The translations under genes were made by a program, and so were the position numbers. This document shows positions 1 through 8,960 of a DNA stretch of 51,098 nt, one piece after another; position 1 is the stretch's first letter, and each line of letters starts with the position of its first letter. The notes beneath the pieces were generated by a model. That model ran no database searches, was not told where the DNA came from, and saw only the letters and a list, made by a program, of their open reading frames with translations. This stretch comes from Coriobacteriia bacterium (GTDB taxonomy: Bacteria; Actinomycetota; Coriobacteriia; Anaerosomatales; PALSA-660). The stretch is from NCBI GenBank assembly GCA_025361505.1, contig JANYKZ010000061.1:1-51098 (forward strand). Reading direction: 5' to 3'.

Positions 1-1
1 G

Positions 2-382
2 ACCCCGTGGCTCGTCACCAAGGACATGCTGCCCAAGATGAAGAAGGGTTCCGTCATCGTCGACGTCTCCGTCGACCAGGGCGGTTGCATCGAGACCACG
101 CACGCCACCACGCACGCAGACCCCACCTACTTCGTCGACGGCGTCCTGCACTACGGCGTCGCCAACATGCCCGGTGCGGTGCCGAACACCTCCACCCTCG
201 CGCTGACTAACGCCACGCTCCGCTACGGCCTGGCCATCGCCGACAAGGGCTGGAAGAAGGCCGTCTCCGACGATGCCGCTCTGGGCAAGGGCGTCAACGT
301 CCTCGACGGCAAGGTCGTCTACAAGTCGGTCGCGGACGCGCACGGCATGGAGTACACCTCGCTGGAGTCCCTCCTCGCGTAG
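2..382 (+). CDS. ald: Alanine dehydrogenase, C-terminal part (5' truncated by window)
   Basis: Open frame from the window edge: ...KKGSVIVDVSVDQGGCIETTHATTHADPTYFVDGVLHYGVANMPGAVPNTSTLALTNATLRY..., characteristic of the Ald C-terminal region. Confidence 0.93.
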   Translation, partial: TPWLVTKDMLPKMKKGSVIVDVSVDQGGCIETTHATTHADPTYFVDGVLHYGVANMPGAVPNTSTLALTNATLRYGLAIADKGWKKAVSDDAALGKGVNVLDGKVVYKSVADAHGMEYTSLESLLA

Positions 383-403
383 GCCCGGGCCTCACAGCAC
401 CTC

Positions 404-441
404 GATGCGGCCGCCCCGGTGCACTCCGGGGCGGCCGCATC
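404..441 (+). terminator. Perfect 14-bp stem hairpin after ald (GATGCGGCCGCCCC-10 nt-GGGGCGGCCGCATC), no T-tract
   Basis: Exact inverted repeat 404-417 / 428-441 directly downstream of the ald stop codon. Confidence 0.75.
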
Positions 442-472
442 GCTTCCGGGGCGCCTGCTGCATACTGGGCCC

Positions 473-1474
473 ATGAGCGATCCCCGACCCATGAAGGTGG
501 CGACTCGCCGCGACGACGCTCCCGACGGAGCCCCCGCGTCACGCGCAACGCGCCTGTCCGGGCTCATCGACGACTTCACCGGCTACCTGACGGTCGAGCG
601 CGGCGCGTCGCCCAACACGATCTCGGCCTACCGGCGGGACCTGCGCCTCTACGCGGAGTTCCTGTTGGACCGGGGCGTCACGGATCCGGACCGGATCACC
701 CGCGACGACACCGGGGCGTGGGTCTCTCACCTCCGCGACGCGGGCCTCGCCCCCAAGACGGTCGAGCGTCGTGTCGCATCGGTCAAGTCGTTCCACCGGT
801 TCCTGGTCCGCGAGGGGATCACCGTCAACCACCCCACGGCGTCGCTGCCCCTGCCCCGCATCCCGGAGCGCCTGCCCGACGTGGTGAGCATCGACGACGT
901 CGACCGGCTCCTGTCCCAGCCCTTCCCGGAGGGGCCCTCGGGATATCGGGACCGCGCGCTCCTCGAGGTCCTCTATGGCTGCGGCGTGCGCGCCAGCGAG
1001 CTGACGGGACTGGACCTGCGCGACGTGGACCTGACGGAGGGCCTGATACGCGTCTTCGGCAAGGGGAGCAAGGAGCGGGTCGTTCCCGTGGCGGGCGCGG
1101 CCGCGGCCGCGCTTGCCGACTACGTCGCCCACGGACGTCCGTACCTGCGGACGAAGGCGGGCGCGCGACGCCAGGACCCCGACGCCGTGTTCCTCAACGC
1201 GCGCGGGGGACGATTGACGCGAGTGACCGTCCACACGCTCGTTCGTGCATACGGCGGAAGGGTCGGTCTGGACCTGCATCCTCACACGCTGCGCCACTCC
1301 TTCGCCACGCATATGCTCGAAGGCGGCGCCGACCTGCGCGCGTTGCAGGAGATGCTGGGGCACGCGGACATCTCGACCACGCAGATCTACACGCACGTGG
1401 ACCGCTCGCATCTGCGGGAAGAGTACCTTTCCACGCATCCGCGGGCGCGGCTGCGCCCCTCGTCGCGCCCCTGA
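473..1474 (+). CDS. xerC: Tyrosine recombinase XerC/XerD-like
   Basis: N-terminal SAM-like core-binding domain; catalytic motifs HTLRHSFATHMLEGGADLRALQEMLGHADISTTQIYTHV; the 419 start would lie inside the ald terminator, so the ATG at 473 is preferred. Confidence 0.88.
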   Translation: MSDPRPMKVATRRDDAPDGAPASRATRLSGLIDDFTGYLTVERGASPNTISAYRRDLRLYAEFLLDRGVTDPDRITRDDTGAWVSHLRDAGLAPKTVERRVASVKSFHRFLVREGITVNHPTASLPLPRIPERLPDVVSIDDVDRLLSQPFPEGPSGYRDRALLEVLYGCGVRASELTGLDLRDVDLTEGLIRVFGKGSKERVVPVAGAAAAALADYVAHGRPYLRTKAGARRQDPDAVFLNARGGRLTRVTVHTLVRAYGGRVGLDLHPHTLRHSFATHMLEGGADLRALQEMLGHADISTTQIYTHVDRSHLREEYLSTHPRARLRPSSRP

Positions 1475-1591
1475 GACACCGGCACCACCCAGGCCCCCGA
1501 TTTGTGTCCTCAATCGGGTGAAATGCGGGTCGGGAAGGGCTACCATGATGGATAGGGATCCAATGTCTGTGGATAGGGGAAGGTGGTAGGT

Positions 1592-2668
1592 GTGAAGAAG
1601 AGCTTCCGCACGATCTGCGCACTGTTCGTCGTCTTCGCGATGGCGACCGTGGTGCTCGCGGGTTGCTCGTCGACGAGCACTCCGTCGAGCAGCACGACCG
1701 GAACGACTCCGCCCGCGTCGACGTTCAAGGCGGCCATGGTCACCGACATCGGCGGCCTCGGCGACAAGTCGTTCAACGACCTGAGCTGGGCCGGTCTGGA
1801 GAAGGCCAAGACCGATCTTGGCATCGAGACCAAGGTCCTTTCCTCGAAGTCGATCGCTGACTACGAGACCAACCTGACCAACCTCGCGAGCGCCGGGTTC
1901 AGCCCCGTCTTCGCGGTCGGGTTCCTGATGACGGACGCCGTGAGCAAGATCGCGTCGACCACGCCGGACACGAACTTCGGCGGCATCGACATCTTCTTCA
2001 CGAACCCGCCGAAGAACGTCGTGGGCCTGAACTTCAAGGAGCAGGAGGCCGGCTATCTCGCCGGTATCGTCGCCGGTCTCGCGACCAAGGCGTCGTTCGA
2101 CCCTCGCCTGAACGCACAGAACGTCATCGGCTTCGTCGGCGGCATGCCGATCCCGCCGGTGCAGCGTTACGAGGCGGGCTTCGTGGCCGGCGCCAAGTCG
2201 GTCAACCCGACGGTCAAGGTCATCTCGCTGTACGCGGGCAAGTTCGATGACCAGGCCAAGGGCAAGGAACTCGGCCTGTCGCTGATCTCGCAGGGCGCGG
2301 ACGTCGTCTTCGCCGCCGCCGGCCAGACCGGCATCGGCACCTTCACCGCGTGCCAGCAGTCCAAGAAGGCGCTGTTCATCGGCGTCGACACCGACCAGTT
2401 CCTGACGCTCACGAACCCCGGCGACACGATCCTGACCTCCGCGGTCAAGCGCATCGACAACGCCGTGTTCTCGGTCGTCAAGAAGGCCAAGGACGGCGCG
2501 TTCCCCGGCGGCCAGAACCTCACGTTCGGCCTCGCGGACGACGGCGTGGGCATCGCCCCGTACCACGACTTCGACGCCAAGGTCCCGCAGGCGATCAAGG
2601 ACGCGGTCGACAAGGCCACTGCGGACATCAAGGCCGGAACGGTCACGGTTCCCGAGACGCTCAAGTAA
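1592..2668 (+). CDS. BMP-family lipoprotein, ABC transporter substrate-binding protein (nucleoside/sugar)
   Basis: Lipobox VVLAGC; MVTDIGGLGDKSFNDLSWAGLEKA motif; GTG start at 1592 (or 1583) after a GGAAGG-like RBS; followed by an ATPase and two permeases. Confidence 0.92.
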   Translation: MKKSFRTICALFVVFAMATVVLAGCSSTSTPSSSTTGTTPPASTFKAAMVTDIGGLGDKSFNDLSWAGLEKAKTDLGIETKVLSSKSIADYETNLTNLASAGFSPVFAVGFLMTDAVSKIASTTPDTNFGGIDIFFTNPPKNVVGLNFKEQEAGYLAGIVAGLATKASFDPRLNAQNVIGFVGGMPIPPVQRYEAGFVAGAKSVNPTVKVISLYAGKFDDQAKGKELGLSLISQGADVVFAAAGQTGIGTFTACQQSKKALFIGVDTDQFLTLTNPGDTILTSAVKRIDNAVFSVVKKAKDGAFPGGQNLTFGLADDGVGIAPYHDFDAKVPQAIKDAVDKATADIKAGTVTVPETLK

Positions 2669-2708
2669 CTCGTCTCTTCTCGACGCGACCGCGGTCAGCC
2701 GCGATGAT

Positions 2709-2738
2709 AGGGGCGGCCGGTGCGAGCCGGCCGCCCCT
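2709..2738 (+). terminator. Intercistronic hairpin AGGGGCGGCCGG-TGCGAG-CCGGCCGCCCCT between the binding protein and ATPase genes
   Basis: Exact 12-bp inverted repeat followed by TTTCGCG, inside the putative operon. Confidence 0.75.
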
Positions 2739-2788
2739 TTCGCGTGCAGGATCGATACGAACGCAGAACAACGGAAGGACACGAGGAG

Positions 2789-4351
2789 ATGCCGATCCTC
2801 GAGCTGCGCGACATCACGAAGATCTTCCCGGGCGTACGCGCGAACGACGGCGTCTCGCTGAGACTCGAGCGCGGCGAGATCGTCGCGCTCCTCGGCGAGA
2901 ACGGCGCGGGCAAGTCGACGCTCATGAACGTCGTCTATGGCCTGATGGCGCCGGACGGCGGCGAGGTCTTCGTCGACGGCGCGCAGGTGCACATCAAGAC
3001 CCCGCGCGACGCGATCGCACTGGGCATTGGCATGGTCCACCAGCACTTCATGCTGGTCCAGACGCTGACGGTGACGGAGAACATCATCCTCGGACACGAG
3101 CCGTCCCGCTTCGGCGTCATCGATCTCGTATCGGCGCGCTCGAAGGTCTCGGACCTGTCGACCCGCTACGGGCTCAAGGTGGATCCCGACGAGCGGGTGG
3201 CCGACCTCTCTGTCGGCATGCAGCAGCGCGTCGAGATCCTCAAAGCGCTGTTCCAGGGCGCCCGGATCCTGATCCTGGACGAGCCCACCGCGGTACTCAC
3301 TCCCCAGGAGGTCCGAGAGCTGTTCGGGGTCGTGAGGTCGCTCGTCGCCGAGGGGCTGTCGGTGGTCCTGATCACCCACAAGCTGGACGAGGTCATGGGC
3401 GTGGCCGACCGCGTCGTGGTCATGCGCGACGGCCGGGTCGTGGGCGAGACCACGCCTGCCGAGACGGACCAGGTCGGTCTGGCGCGCATGATGGTCGGCC
3501 GCGACGTCGTGCTCAGCGTGGACAAGGCCCCATCGAAGCCCGGCGAGACCGTGCTCGAGGTGCGTGATCTGGCCGTCCTGGACGACCGCAGGCTCGAAGC
3601 GCTCAGATGCATCAGCCTCGTCGTGCGGGCCGGAGAGGTCGTCGGCATCGCCGGCGTGGACGGCAACGGACAGCGCGAGCTGGTCGAGGCCATCGTCGGC
3701 TTGAGGAAGCCCACGTCGGGGTCGATATCGTTGCGCGGCAAGGACATCACCCACGCGGCGCCCCACGCGACGATCCACGCGGGCGTGTCCCACGTCCCCG
3801 AGGACCGTCAGCGGCGCGGGCTCGTGCTCGAGTTCGACCTGGCTGAGAACCTGGTCCTCGGCGACCAGTCCGACGCACCCTACGCGAGCGCGGGCATCAT
3901 GCACGGCCGCGTGATAGACGAGACGGCCCGCGAAAGGATCGCCGACTACGACGTGCGCACGCCGTCGATCCGCGTCCTCGCGGGCAACCTCTCGGGCGGC
4001 AACCAGCAAAAGCTGGTCCTCGCCCGCGAGATGGGGCGCGACCCTGACCTCCTCGTCGCCGCGCAGCCCACGCGCGGGCTGGACGTCGGAGCGATCGAGT
4101 TCGTGCACCGGCGCATCCTGGCCGAGCGGGACAGCGGCAAGGCGATCCTGCTGGTGAGCATGGAGCTCGATGAGATCATGTCGCTCTCAGACCGGATACT
4201 GGTCATGTACGAAGGACGCGTCGCCGCCGAGCTGAGCTCGGAAGAGGCCGACGCCGAGAGGATCGGCTACTTCATGACAGGCGGCTCCAACAAGGACGGC
4301 GCTCCGCTCCAGAAGCCCGCTACGACCGTGGCCGAGGGTGGTGCGTCGTGA
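2789..4351 (+). CDS. ABC transporter ATP-binding protein with two NBDs (nucleoside/sugar type, NupO/RbsA-like)
   Basis: Two ABC domains: GENGAGKST and degenerate GVDGNGQRE; LSVGMQQRVEILKAL, LSGGNQQKLVLAREM; ATG at 2789 with RBS; the upstream ORF start at 2720 lies in the hairpin. Confidence 0.93.
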   Translation: MPILELRDITKIFPGVRANDGVSLRLERGEIVALLGENGAGKSTLMNVVYGLMAPDGGEVFVDGAQVHIKTPRDAIALGIGMVHQHFMLVQTLTVTENIILGHEPSRFGVIDLVSARSKVSDLSTRYGLKVDPDERVADLSVGMQQRVEILKALFQGARILILDEPTAVLTPQEVRELFGVVRSLVAEGLSVVLITHKLDEVMGVADRVVVMRDGRVVGETTPAETDQVGLARMMVGRDVVLSVDKAPSKPGETVLEVRDLAVLDDRRLEALRCISLVVRAGEVVGIAGVDGNGQRELVEAIVGLRKPTSGSISLRGKDITHAAPHATIHAGVSHVPEDRQRRGLVLEFDLAENLVLGDQSDAPYASAGIMHGRVIDETARERIADYDVRTPSIRVLAGNLSGGNQQKLVLAREMGRDPDLLVAAQPTRGLDVGAIEFVHRRILAERDSGKAILLVSMELDEIMSLSDRILVMYEGRVAAELSSEEADAERIGYFMTGGSNKDGAPLQKPATTVAEGGAS

Positions 4352-5505
4352 GCGAGACCCACGAGGCATCGGTCGTTCGGGAGAACCTCTGGATGAAGGC
4401 GCTGCGGACGGCGGGCGTGCCGTTGCTCTCCGTCGTTCTTGCCATGATCATCGGTTCGATCATCATCAAGGCCTCGGGTATGGACCCCCTCCTGGCCTGG
4501 GGCGCGCTCCTGAAGGGCGCTTTCGGCAGCCCGGACAAGTGGGCCGCCGGCAACTTCAGAGAGTTCGGGGACACCATCGGCCGCGCCACTCCGCTCGCGT
4601 TCGCCGGTCTGGCGCTCGCGTTCGGGTTCCGGGCCAACCTGTTCAACATCGGGGCCAACGGACAGCTGCTGCTCGGATCCATCACCGCGGCGTGGCTGGG
4701 GTTGGTCCTCGCCGGACTGCCGGGGGTCCTCTCGATCCCGATGATCCTCATCGGATCGGCGCTCGCCGGAGCGGCGTGGGCCTTCATTCCCGCGATCCTC
4801 AAGGCGAAGGTGGGGGCCCATGAGGTCATCACGACGATGATGTTCTCGTGGATCGGGCTGTATCTGACGTCATGGATCATCGCGGCCCCTCTGAAGGACG
4901 CCGCGGGCAACTCCCAGACGCCGATGCTCGCGCAGTCGGTGTGGCTGCCCACGTTCGACAAGATCCTTCCGGGGCTGTTCAGGACGCCGGTGAACGCGCA
5001 CCTCGGCTTCGTCATCGCCGTTGTCCTCGCGGTCGTCGTGTGGTGGGTCCTGAAGCGGACCACGCTCGGCTACGGCGTCCGCGCCGTCGGGTTCAACCAG
5101 TGGGCGGCGCAGAACGGCGGCATCTCGATCGCCAAGACGACGGTGTACGCGCTGTGCATCTCCGGCGCTCTGGCCGGCCTGGCCGGAGCCTCCGAGGTCC
5201 TGGGCACGAACCATCGGATGTTCGACGAAGTCTCGGCCGGATCCGGATTCGGGTTCACCGGCATCGCGGTGGCCCTGCTCGCGAAGAGCCATCCCGTCGC
5301 GGTCGTCTTCTCGGCCCTGCTGTTCGGAGCCCTGTCAGCCGGAGCGGGCATGATGCAGCTCACGGCGAACGTCTCCGACAGGATCATCATGATCGTCCAG
5401 GCGCTGATCATCTTCTTCGTGGGCGCCGAGACGGTCATCACCTGGTTCATCAAGCGCCGCCAGAAACGCGCGCTCGAGGAGAAGGGGGCGACCGATGTGG
5501 CTTAG
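4348..5505 (+). CDS. ABC transporter permease (BmpC/NupP-like)
   Basis: Multi-TM protein; ...LFNIGANGQLLLGSITAAW..., GVRAVGFNQWAAQNGGISIAKT; overlaps the ATPase stop. Confidence 0.9.
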   Translation: MSETHEASVVRENLWMKALRTAGVPLLSVVLAMIIGSIIIKASGMDPLLAWGALLKGAFGSPDKWAAGNFREFGDTIGRATPLAFAGLALAFGFRANLFNIGANGQLLLGSITAAWLGLVLAGLPGVLSIPMILIGSALAGAAWAFIPAILKAKVGAHEVITTMMFSWIGLYLTSWIIAAPLKDAAGNSQTPMLAQSVWLPTFDKILPGLFRTPVNAHLGFVIAVVLAVVVWWVLKRTTLGYGVRAVGFNQWAAQNGGISIAKTTVYALCISGALAGLAGASEVLGTNHRMFDEVSAGSGFGFTGIAVALLAKSHPVAVVFSALLFGALSAGAGMMQLTANVSDRIIMIVQALIIFFVGAETVITWFIKRRQKRALEEKGATDVA

Positions 5506-6451
5506 CTTCTTCACCCCCGACCTGTTCGCCTCCGCCATCCGCATGGCGACGCCGCTTGCCCTGGCGGCCATCGGCGGCACGATCTGTGAGCGCTCCGGCG
5601 TGGTCAACATCGCGCTCGAGGGCATGATGCTCGTCGGCGCGTTCTTCGGCGTCGTGGTCACCTTGGCGACCAACAACGTGTTGCTCGGGGTTGGAGCCGC
5701 GATAGTGGCGGGCGTCCTCCTGTCCGCGATCCACGCGTTCGCCTCGGTCACGCTGCGCATGGACCAGGTCGTCTCGGGCACCGCGCTGAACATCCTGGCG
5801 CTCGGCCTCACCGGCTTCCTCATGGAGGTCATCTACGGCCATCCGGGCGCGACGAACGGCATCCAGCACATCATCGGCCCGGTGTTCAACTTCCCCACGG
5901 GCGGCACCGGGGTGTTGGCCACCATCTGGACGTGGATCGACCAGATCGTCTTCAGCTACACGCCCATCGTCTACCTGGCGATCATCATCGCCATCGTCGC
6001 GCAGTGGGCCATGTTCCATACACGCTGGGGTCTGCGTCTGCGTGCACTCGGCGAGCACCCTCGCGCGGCCGACACCGTGGGGATCCGGGTCCAGGCGGGC
6101 CGCTACTCCGCGGTGCTCATCTCCGGAGCTCTGGCCGGACTTGCCGGCGCGAACCTCACCCTCGAGCAGGTCGGTGTCTACAGCGACAACATGACGAGCG
6201 GGCGCGGGTTCATCGCCCTGGCCGCCAACATCTTCGGCCGGTGGACGCCGGCCGGGAGCTACCTCGCGTCGCTGCTCTTCGGGTTCGCCGAAGCGCTCGA
6301 GATCCGGATGCAGTCCTTCCAGAGCGTCATCCACGTCCCGGTGCAGTTCTTCCTGGCGCTGCCCTACGTCCTCGTCGTGATCGTGCTGGCAGGATTCATG
6401 GGGAGAGCGGTGGGCCCGGCGGCGGTCGGGAAGCCGTACGAGAAGGAGTAG
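5495..6451 (+). CDS. ABC transporter permease (NupQ-like)
   Basis: GTICERSGVVNIALEGMMLVGAFFGV, LRALGEHPRAADTVGI, FGRWTPAGSYLASLLFG; overlaps the preceding permease. Confidence 0.9.
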   Translation: MWLSFFTPDLFASAIRMATPLALAAIGGTICERSGVVNIALEGMMLVGAFFGVVVTLATNNVLLGVGAAIVAGVLLSAIHAFASVTLRMDQVVSGTALNILALGLTGFLMEVIYGHPGATNGIQHIIGPVFNFPTGGTGVLATIWTWIDQIVFSYTPIVYLAIIIAIVAQWAMFHTRWGLRLRALGEHPRAADTVGIRVQAGRYSAVLISGALAGLAGANLTLEQVGVYSDNMTSGRGFIALAANIFGRWTPAGSYLASLLFGFAEALEIRMQSFQSVIHVPVQFFLALPYVLVVIVLAGFMGRAVGPAAVGKPYEKE

Positions 6452-6497
6452 CGGTTCGGGCCGTATAGGCCGGGCGCGTCGCTTCGCAAGGCTACGC

Positions 6498-6530
6498 AAG
6501 GAAGGGCACCCCGTCGGGGTGCCCTTCCTT
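6498..6530. terminator. Bidirectional terminator between convergent genes (AAGGAAGGGCACCCC-GTC-GGGGTGCCCTTCCTT)
   Basis: Perfect 15-bp stem with a 3-nt loop between convergent ORFs. Confidence 0.88.
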
Positions 6531-6574
6531 GCTGCGCGTTGGTTCGGATCACGCGTCCGTGGCAGAGCCGGGCC

Positions 6575-6790
6575 TCAGTCGTCCCTGGTGTCGTCGTCTT
6601 CCTTCATCCGCGCGACCAGGGGCCTCAGGATAAGGATCGCGGCCAGGCCTCCGAACACGATCAGGTCGAGGACCGTGGGCCGGAAGTCCCAGCCTCGGAA
6701 GGCGGACTCGGCGACGTACAGGACCACCGCGAACAGCGCGATGACCTGCCAGGGCAACCGCATCTCAGGTCGAAGTCGGATGGCGCTCAC
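6575..6790 (-). CDS. Small membrane protein (~71 aa), unknown function
   Basis: VSAIRLRPEMRLPWQVIALFAVVLYVAESAFRG...VFGGLAAILILRPLVARMKEDDDTRDD; GTG start overlaps the DUF4349 stop (GTGA), suggesting translational coupling. Confidence 0.6.
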   Translation of the reverse strand: MSAIRLRPEMRLPWQVIALFAVVLYVAESAFRGWDFRPTVLDLIVFGGLAAILILRPLVARMKEDDDTRDD

Positions 6791-7848
6791 GAGGCGGAAG
6801 GCCCTTCGGGAGCGGGTGAGTCGGTCTTCGGATGTTCGGGGAGCCGGGCGCGGCGCTTCCTGCCTCTGCGGACCACGAGCCACGCGATGAGGGCGACGGG
6901 CAGCCCGACGAAGACCAGCAGCGCGACCACGGGGCCGAGGAGCACGATCAGCGCGTTCATCGTGTTCACGAACGCCCGGATAGAGTCGGTCAGCGCCGTG
7001 GTGACGCCCCAGTCGGTGCCGGCCGGCCGGATGATGGCCGCGGGCTCCGTCAGTTCGAGCGTCACGGTCGCCATCGCGGCCTGACGCTCGAGGTAGGCGA
7101 TCTGGGCCTGCATCGACTCGATGTCGCCCTGGACGCGGGTGAGCTCCTGCTCGACGGCGAGCATGTCCTTCACCGTGGCCGCCTTCGCGAAGAGCTGGCG
7201 CAGGCGGGCTTCCTCGACCTGGAGGTTCCCGAGGCGCGCCTTCATGTCGACGTGCTGCTGGGTCACGTTGTCGGAGTTCTCGGCCTCGGTGAGTACCTTG
7301 CCGAGCTTGGCCGCCTCGGTCACGAAGTCCGCGTAGTGCTCGGACGGGACCCGGACGGTCACGTAGGCGCGCAGCGGACCCGCGGAGGGACCGGACGTGC
7401 TGCTGCCGTCGGCCAGGGGCGTCGGGTTCAGGTAGATCGGCTGGTCCACGGCGGTGGCCACCTGCATCGACGAGATCTCGGCGCCGTCCCGCGCTACGAG
7501 CGCGCGGATCTTCGCAATCGCGTCGTCGACCTTGGCCGTCTCGATCAGCATCGTCTTGTTCACGACCACGAGCTGCTGCGGAACGACGGCAGAAGGCGTG
7601 GCGGCGCTCCCCTGGGATGTGCTCGGAGGCGCCGATCGATCGACCGCGACGCCTCCGCCGATCGCCCCGGTCTTCGAGCTGTCAGCCGGAGAGGGCACAC
7701 CGGGCGCCACGAGGCTGCTCGTGCCGCTCGAGGACGAGGTGCTCCCGCCGCCGGGCGAGGAGCACGCCGCGAGTGCCAGAAGTACGGCGATCATCGCCAG
7801 CGGGACTGCGAAGCGCTTCAGATTCCCCGCACCGGGTCTGCCGTTCAT
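6787..7848 (-). CDS. DUF4349 domain-containing lipoprotein
   Basis: Signal/lipobox LLALAACSS; central coiled-coil with conserved VDMKARLGNLQVEEARLRQLFAKAATVKDMLAVEQELTRVQGDIESMQAQIAYLERQAAMATVTLEL; C-terminal TM. Confidence 0.85.
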   Translation of the reverse strand: MNGRPGAGNLKRFAVPLAMIAVLLALAACSSPGGGSTSSSSGTSSLVAPGVPSPADSSKTGAIGGGVAVDRSAPPSTSQGSAATPSAVVPQQLVVVNKTMLIETAKVDDAIAKIRALVARDGAEISSMQVATAVDQPIYLNPTPLADGSSTSGPSAGPLRAYVTVRVPSEHYADFVTEAAKLGKVLTEAENSDNVTQQHVDMKARLGNLQVEEARLRQLFAKAATVKDMLAVEQELTRVQGDIESMQAQIAYLERQAAMATVTLELTEPAAIIRPAGTDWGVTTALTDSIRAFVNTMNALIVLLGPVVALLVFVGLPVALIAWLVVRRGRKRRARLPEHPKTDSPAPEGPSAS

Positions 7849-7935
7849 GATGGCTCCTTCCTTCGTGGCGCGCCGCGGGCATGACCGCCGTACGCGTCTC
7901 CCTCGATGAGCCGGATCCGACCATACGAACAGCGA

Positions 7936-7963
7936 ACGCCCGTCGCGTCGAGCGAGCGGGCGT
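7936..7963 (-). terminator. Hairpin (ACGCCCG...CGGGCGT) downstream of the small minus-strand ORF
   Basis: Inverted repeat with an inner TCGC/GCGA extension. Confidence 0.55.
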
Positions 7964-7990
7964 CCGAGGGTCGCATCTGTGATACGGAGG

Positions 7991-8131
7991 CTACTCCGCC
8001 TTGTGAATCAGCTGCTCAGCCTTCTTCAAAGCGCGCGCGGCGTAGACGCCCAACGCGATCCCGATGGCGATGACGACAAAGAAGGCGAGAAGCAGGGTGT
8101 TGACCACTGCACCTGCCCAGTTGGCTGTCAT
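7991..8131 (-). CDS. Small single-TM protein (46 aa), unknown function
   Basis: MTANWAGAVVNTLLLAFFVVIAIGIALGVYAARALKKAEQLIHKAE; GGAGGTG Shine-Dalgarno upstream of the ATG at 8131. Confidence 0.55.
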   Translation of the reverse strand: MTANWAGAVVNTLLLAFFVVIAIGIALGVYAARALKKAEQLIHKAE

Positions 8132-8415
8132 TCGTTCGTTCACCTCCATGAGTGCACGTGGGTGGCGTTCGTCTCTCGGATTGTATCGGTGGCCCGCGCA
8201 TGCGGCAAGCGTGCGCACGTCTCCTTACCCGCTCATGTTCGCTGTCAAGGTGCCGGTTCCTGCCTTGTCGACCATACCTTCAGACGTTGTCTTCCCTCCG
8301 GTGGTTCGACGCGACTCGGCGGAGGCGTCGTGACGCCGCTTCGCGGCACATCCGCCTCGACGATCGGACTCGCCGCCGGAGGTGTCGCCGGGTGGGTCCG
8401 AATGAAGGATTCGTG

Positions 8416-8449
8416 TTGCAAAGTGGGACGCAGTGTCATAGAGTGGGGC
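8416..8449 (+). promoter_or_regulatory. Candidate mraZ promoter (TTGCAA-17-TAGAGT) overlapped by MraZ-box-like TGGG repeats
   Basis: TTGCAA 8416-8421, TAGAGT 8439-8444; AGTGGGACG (8422-8430) and AGTGGGGCG (8442-8450) spaced 20 bp. Confidence 0.5.
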
Positions 8450-8520
8450 GCGAGGAAGAGGCCGCAGCAGAAGGCGGCCAGGCCGAGACCACGGTGTCAT
8501 GAGATGGGGGCGGGGGAGCG

Positions 8521-8955
8521 GTGTTCCTTGGGGAATACCAGCACACGCTGGACGCGAAGGGTCGCGTCTCGCTTCCGCGCAAGTTCCGCGAGGAGATCGG
8601 CTCGCGACTCGTCGTCTCCAAGGGCCTCGAGAACTGCCTCTACGTCTATCCGGCCGAGGGCTATCGGGAATTCCTGGAGAACCTGCTGTCGGCGAGCGAC
8701 TTCGACCGCAACTCCCGGGCGGTCCGTCGCCACTTCACCGCCGGCGCCAGCGAGGTCGAGATCGACAGCGCCGGCCGCGTCAGCCTCACGCCCGCGCTCC
8801 GCGAGTTCGCGCAGCTGAAGAAGGACGTCGTCGTGGCGGGCGTCGCCGACCACCTCGAGATCTGGGACGCCGCCGAGTGGGCGGCGTACGAGACCGCCAA
8901 CGCATCGACGATCGAGGACGCCGCTGAAGAGCTTTCGCGTAGCGGCCTCCTGTAG
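8521..8955 (+). CDS. mraZ: Transcriptional regulator MraZ
   Basis: MFLGEYQHTLDAKGRVSLPRKFREE...; first gene of the dcw cluster; GTG start. Confidence 0.95.
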   Translation: MFLGEYQHTLDAKGRVSLPRKFREEIGSRLVVSKGLENCLYVYPAEGYREFLENLLSASDFDRNSRAVRRHFTAGASEVEIDSAGRVSLTPALREFAQLKKDVVVAGVADHLEIWDAAEWAAYETANASTIEDAAEELSRSGLL

Positions 8956-8960
8956 CGACC

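Noticed and set aside
419-472. Upstream extension of the xerC ORF to a start at 419
   Set aside because: Falls inside the ald terminator hairpin; the ATG at 473 is more plausible.
473-1474. XerC-like recombinase as evidence of an integrated mobile element or integron
   Set aside because: No flanking repeats, phage genes or cargo; size and motifs fit the chromosomal dimer resolution family.
539-4108. 1189-aa minus-strand ORF antisense to xerC and the BMP ABC operon
   Set aside because: Arg/Asp/Val-rich low-information translation typical of the antisense frame of GC-rich codons; the plus strand encodes clear conserved proteins.
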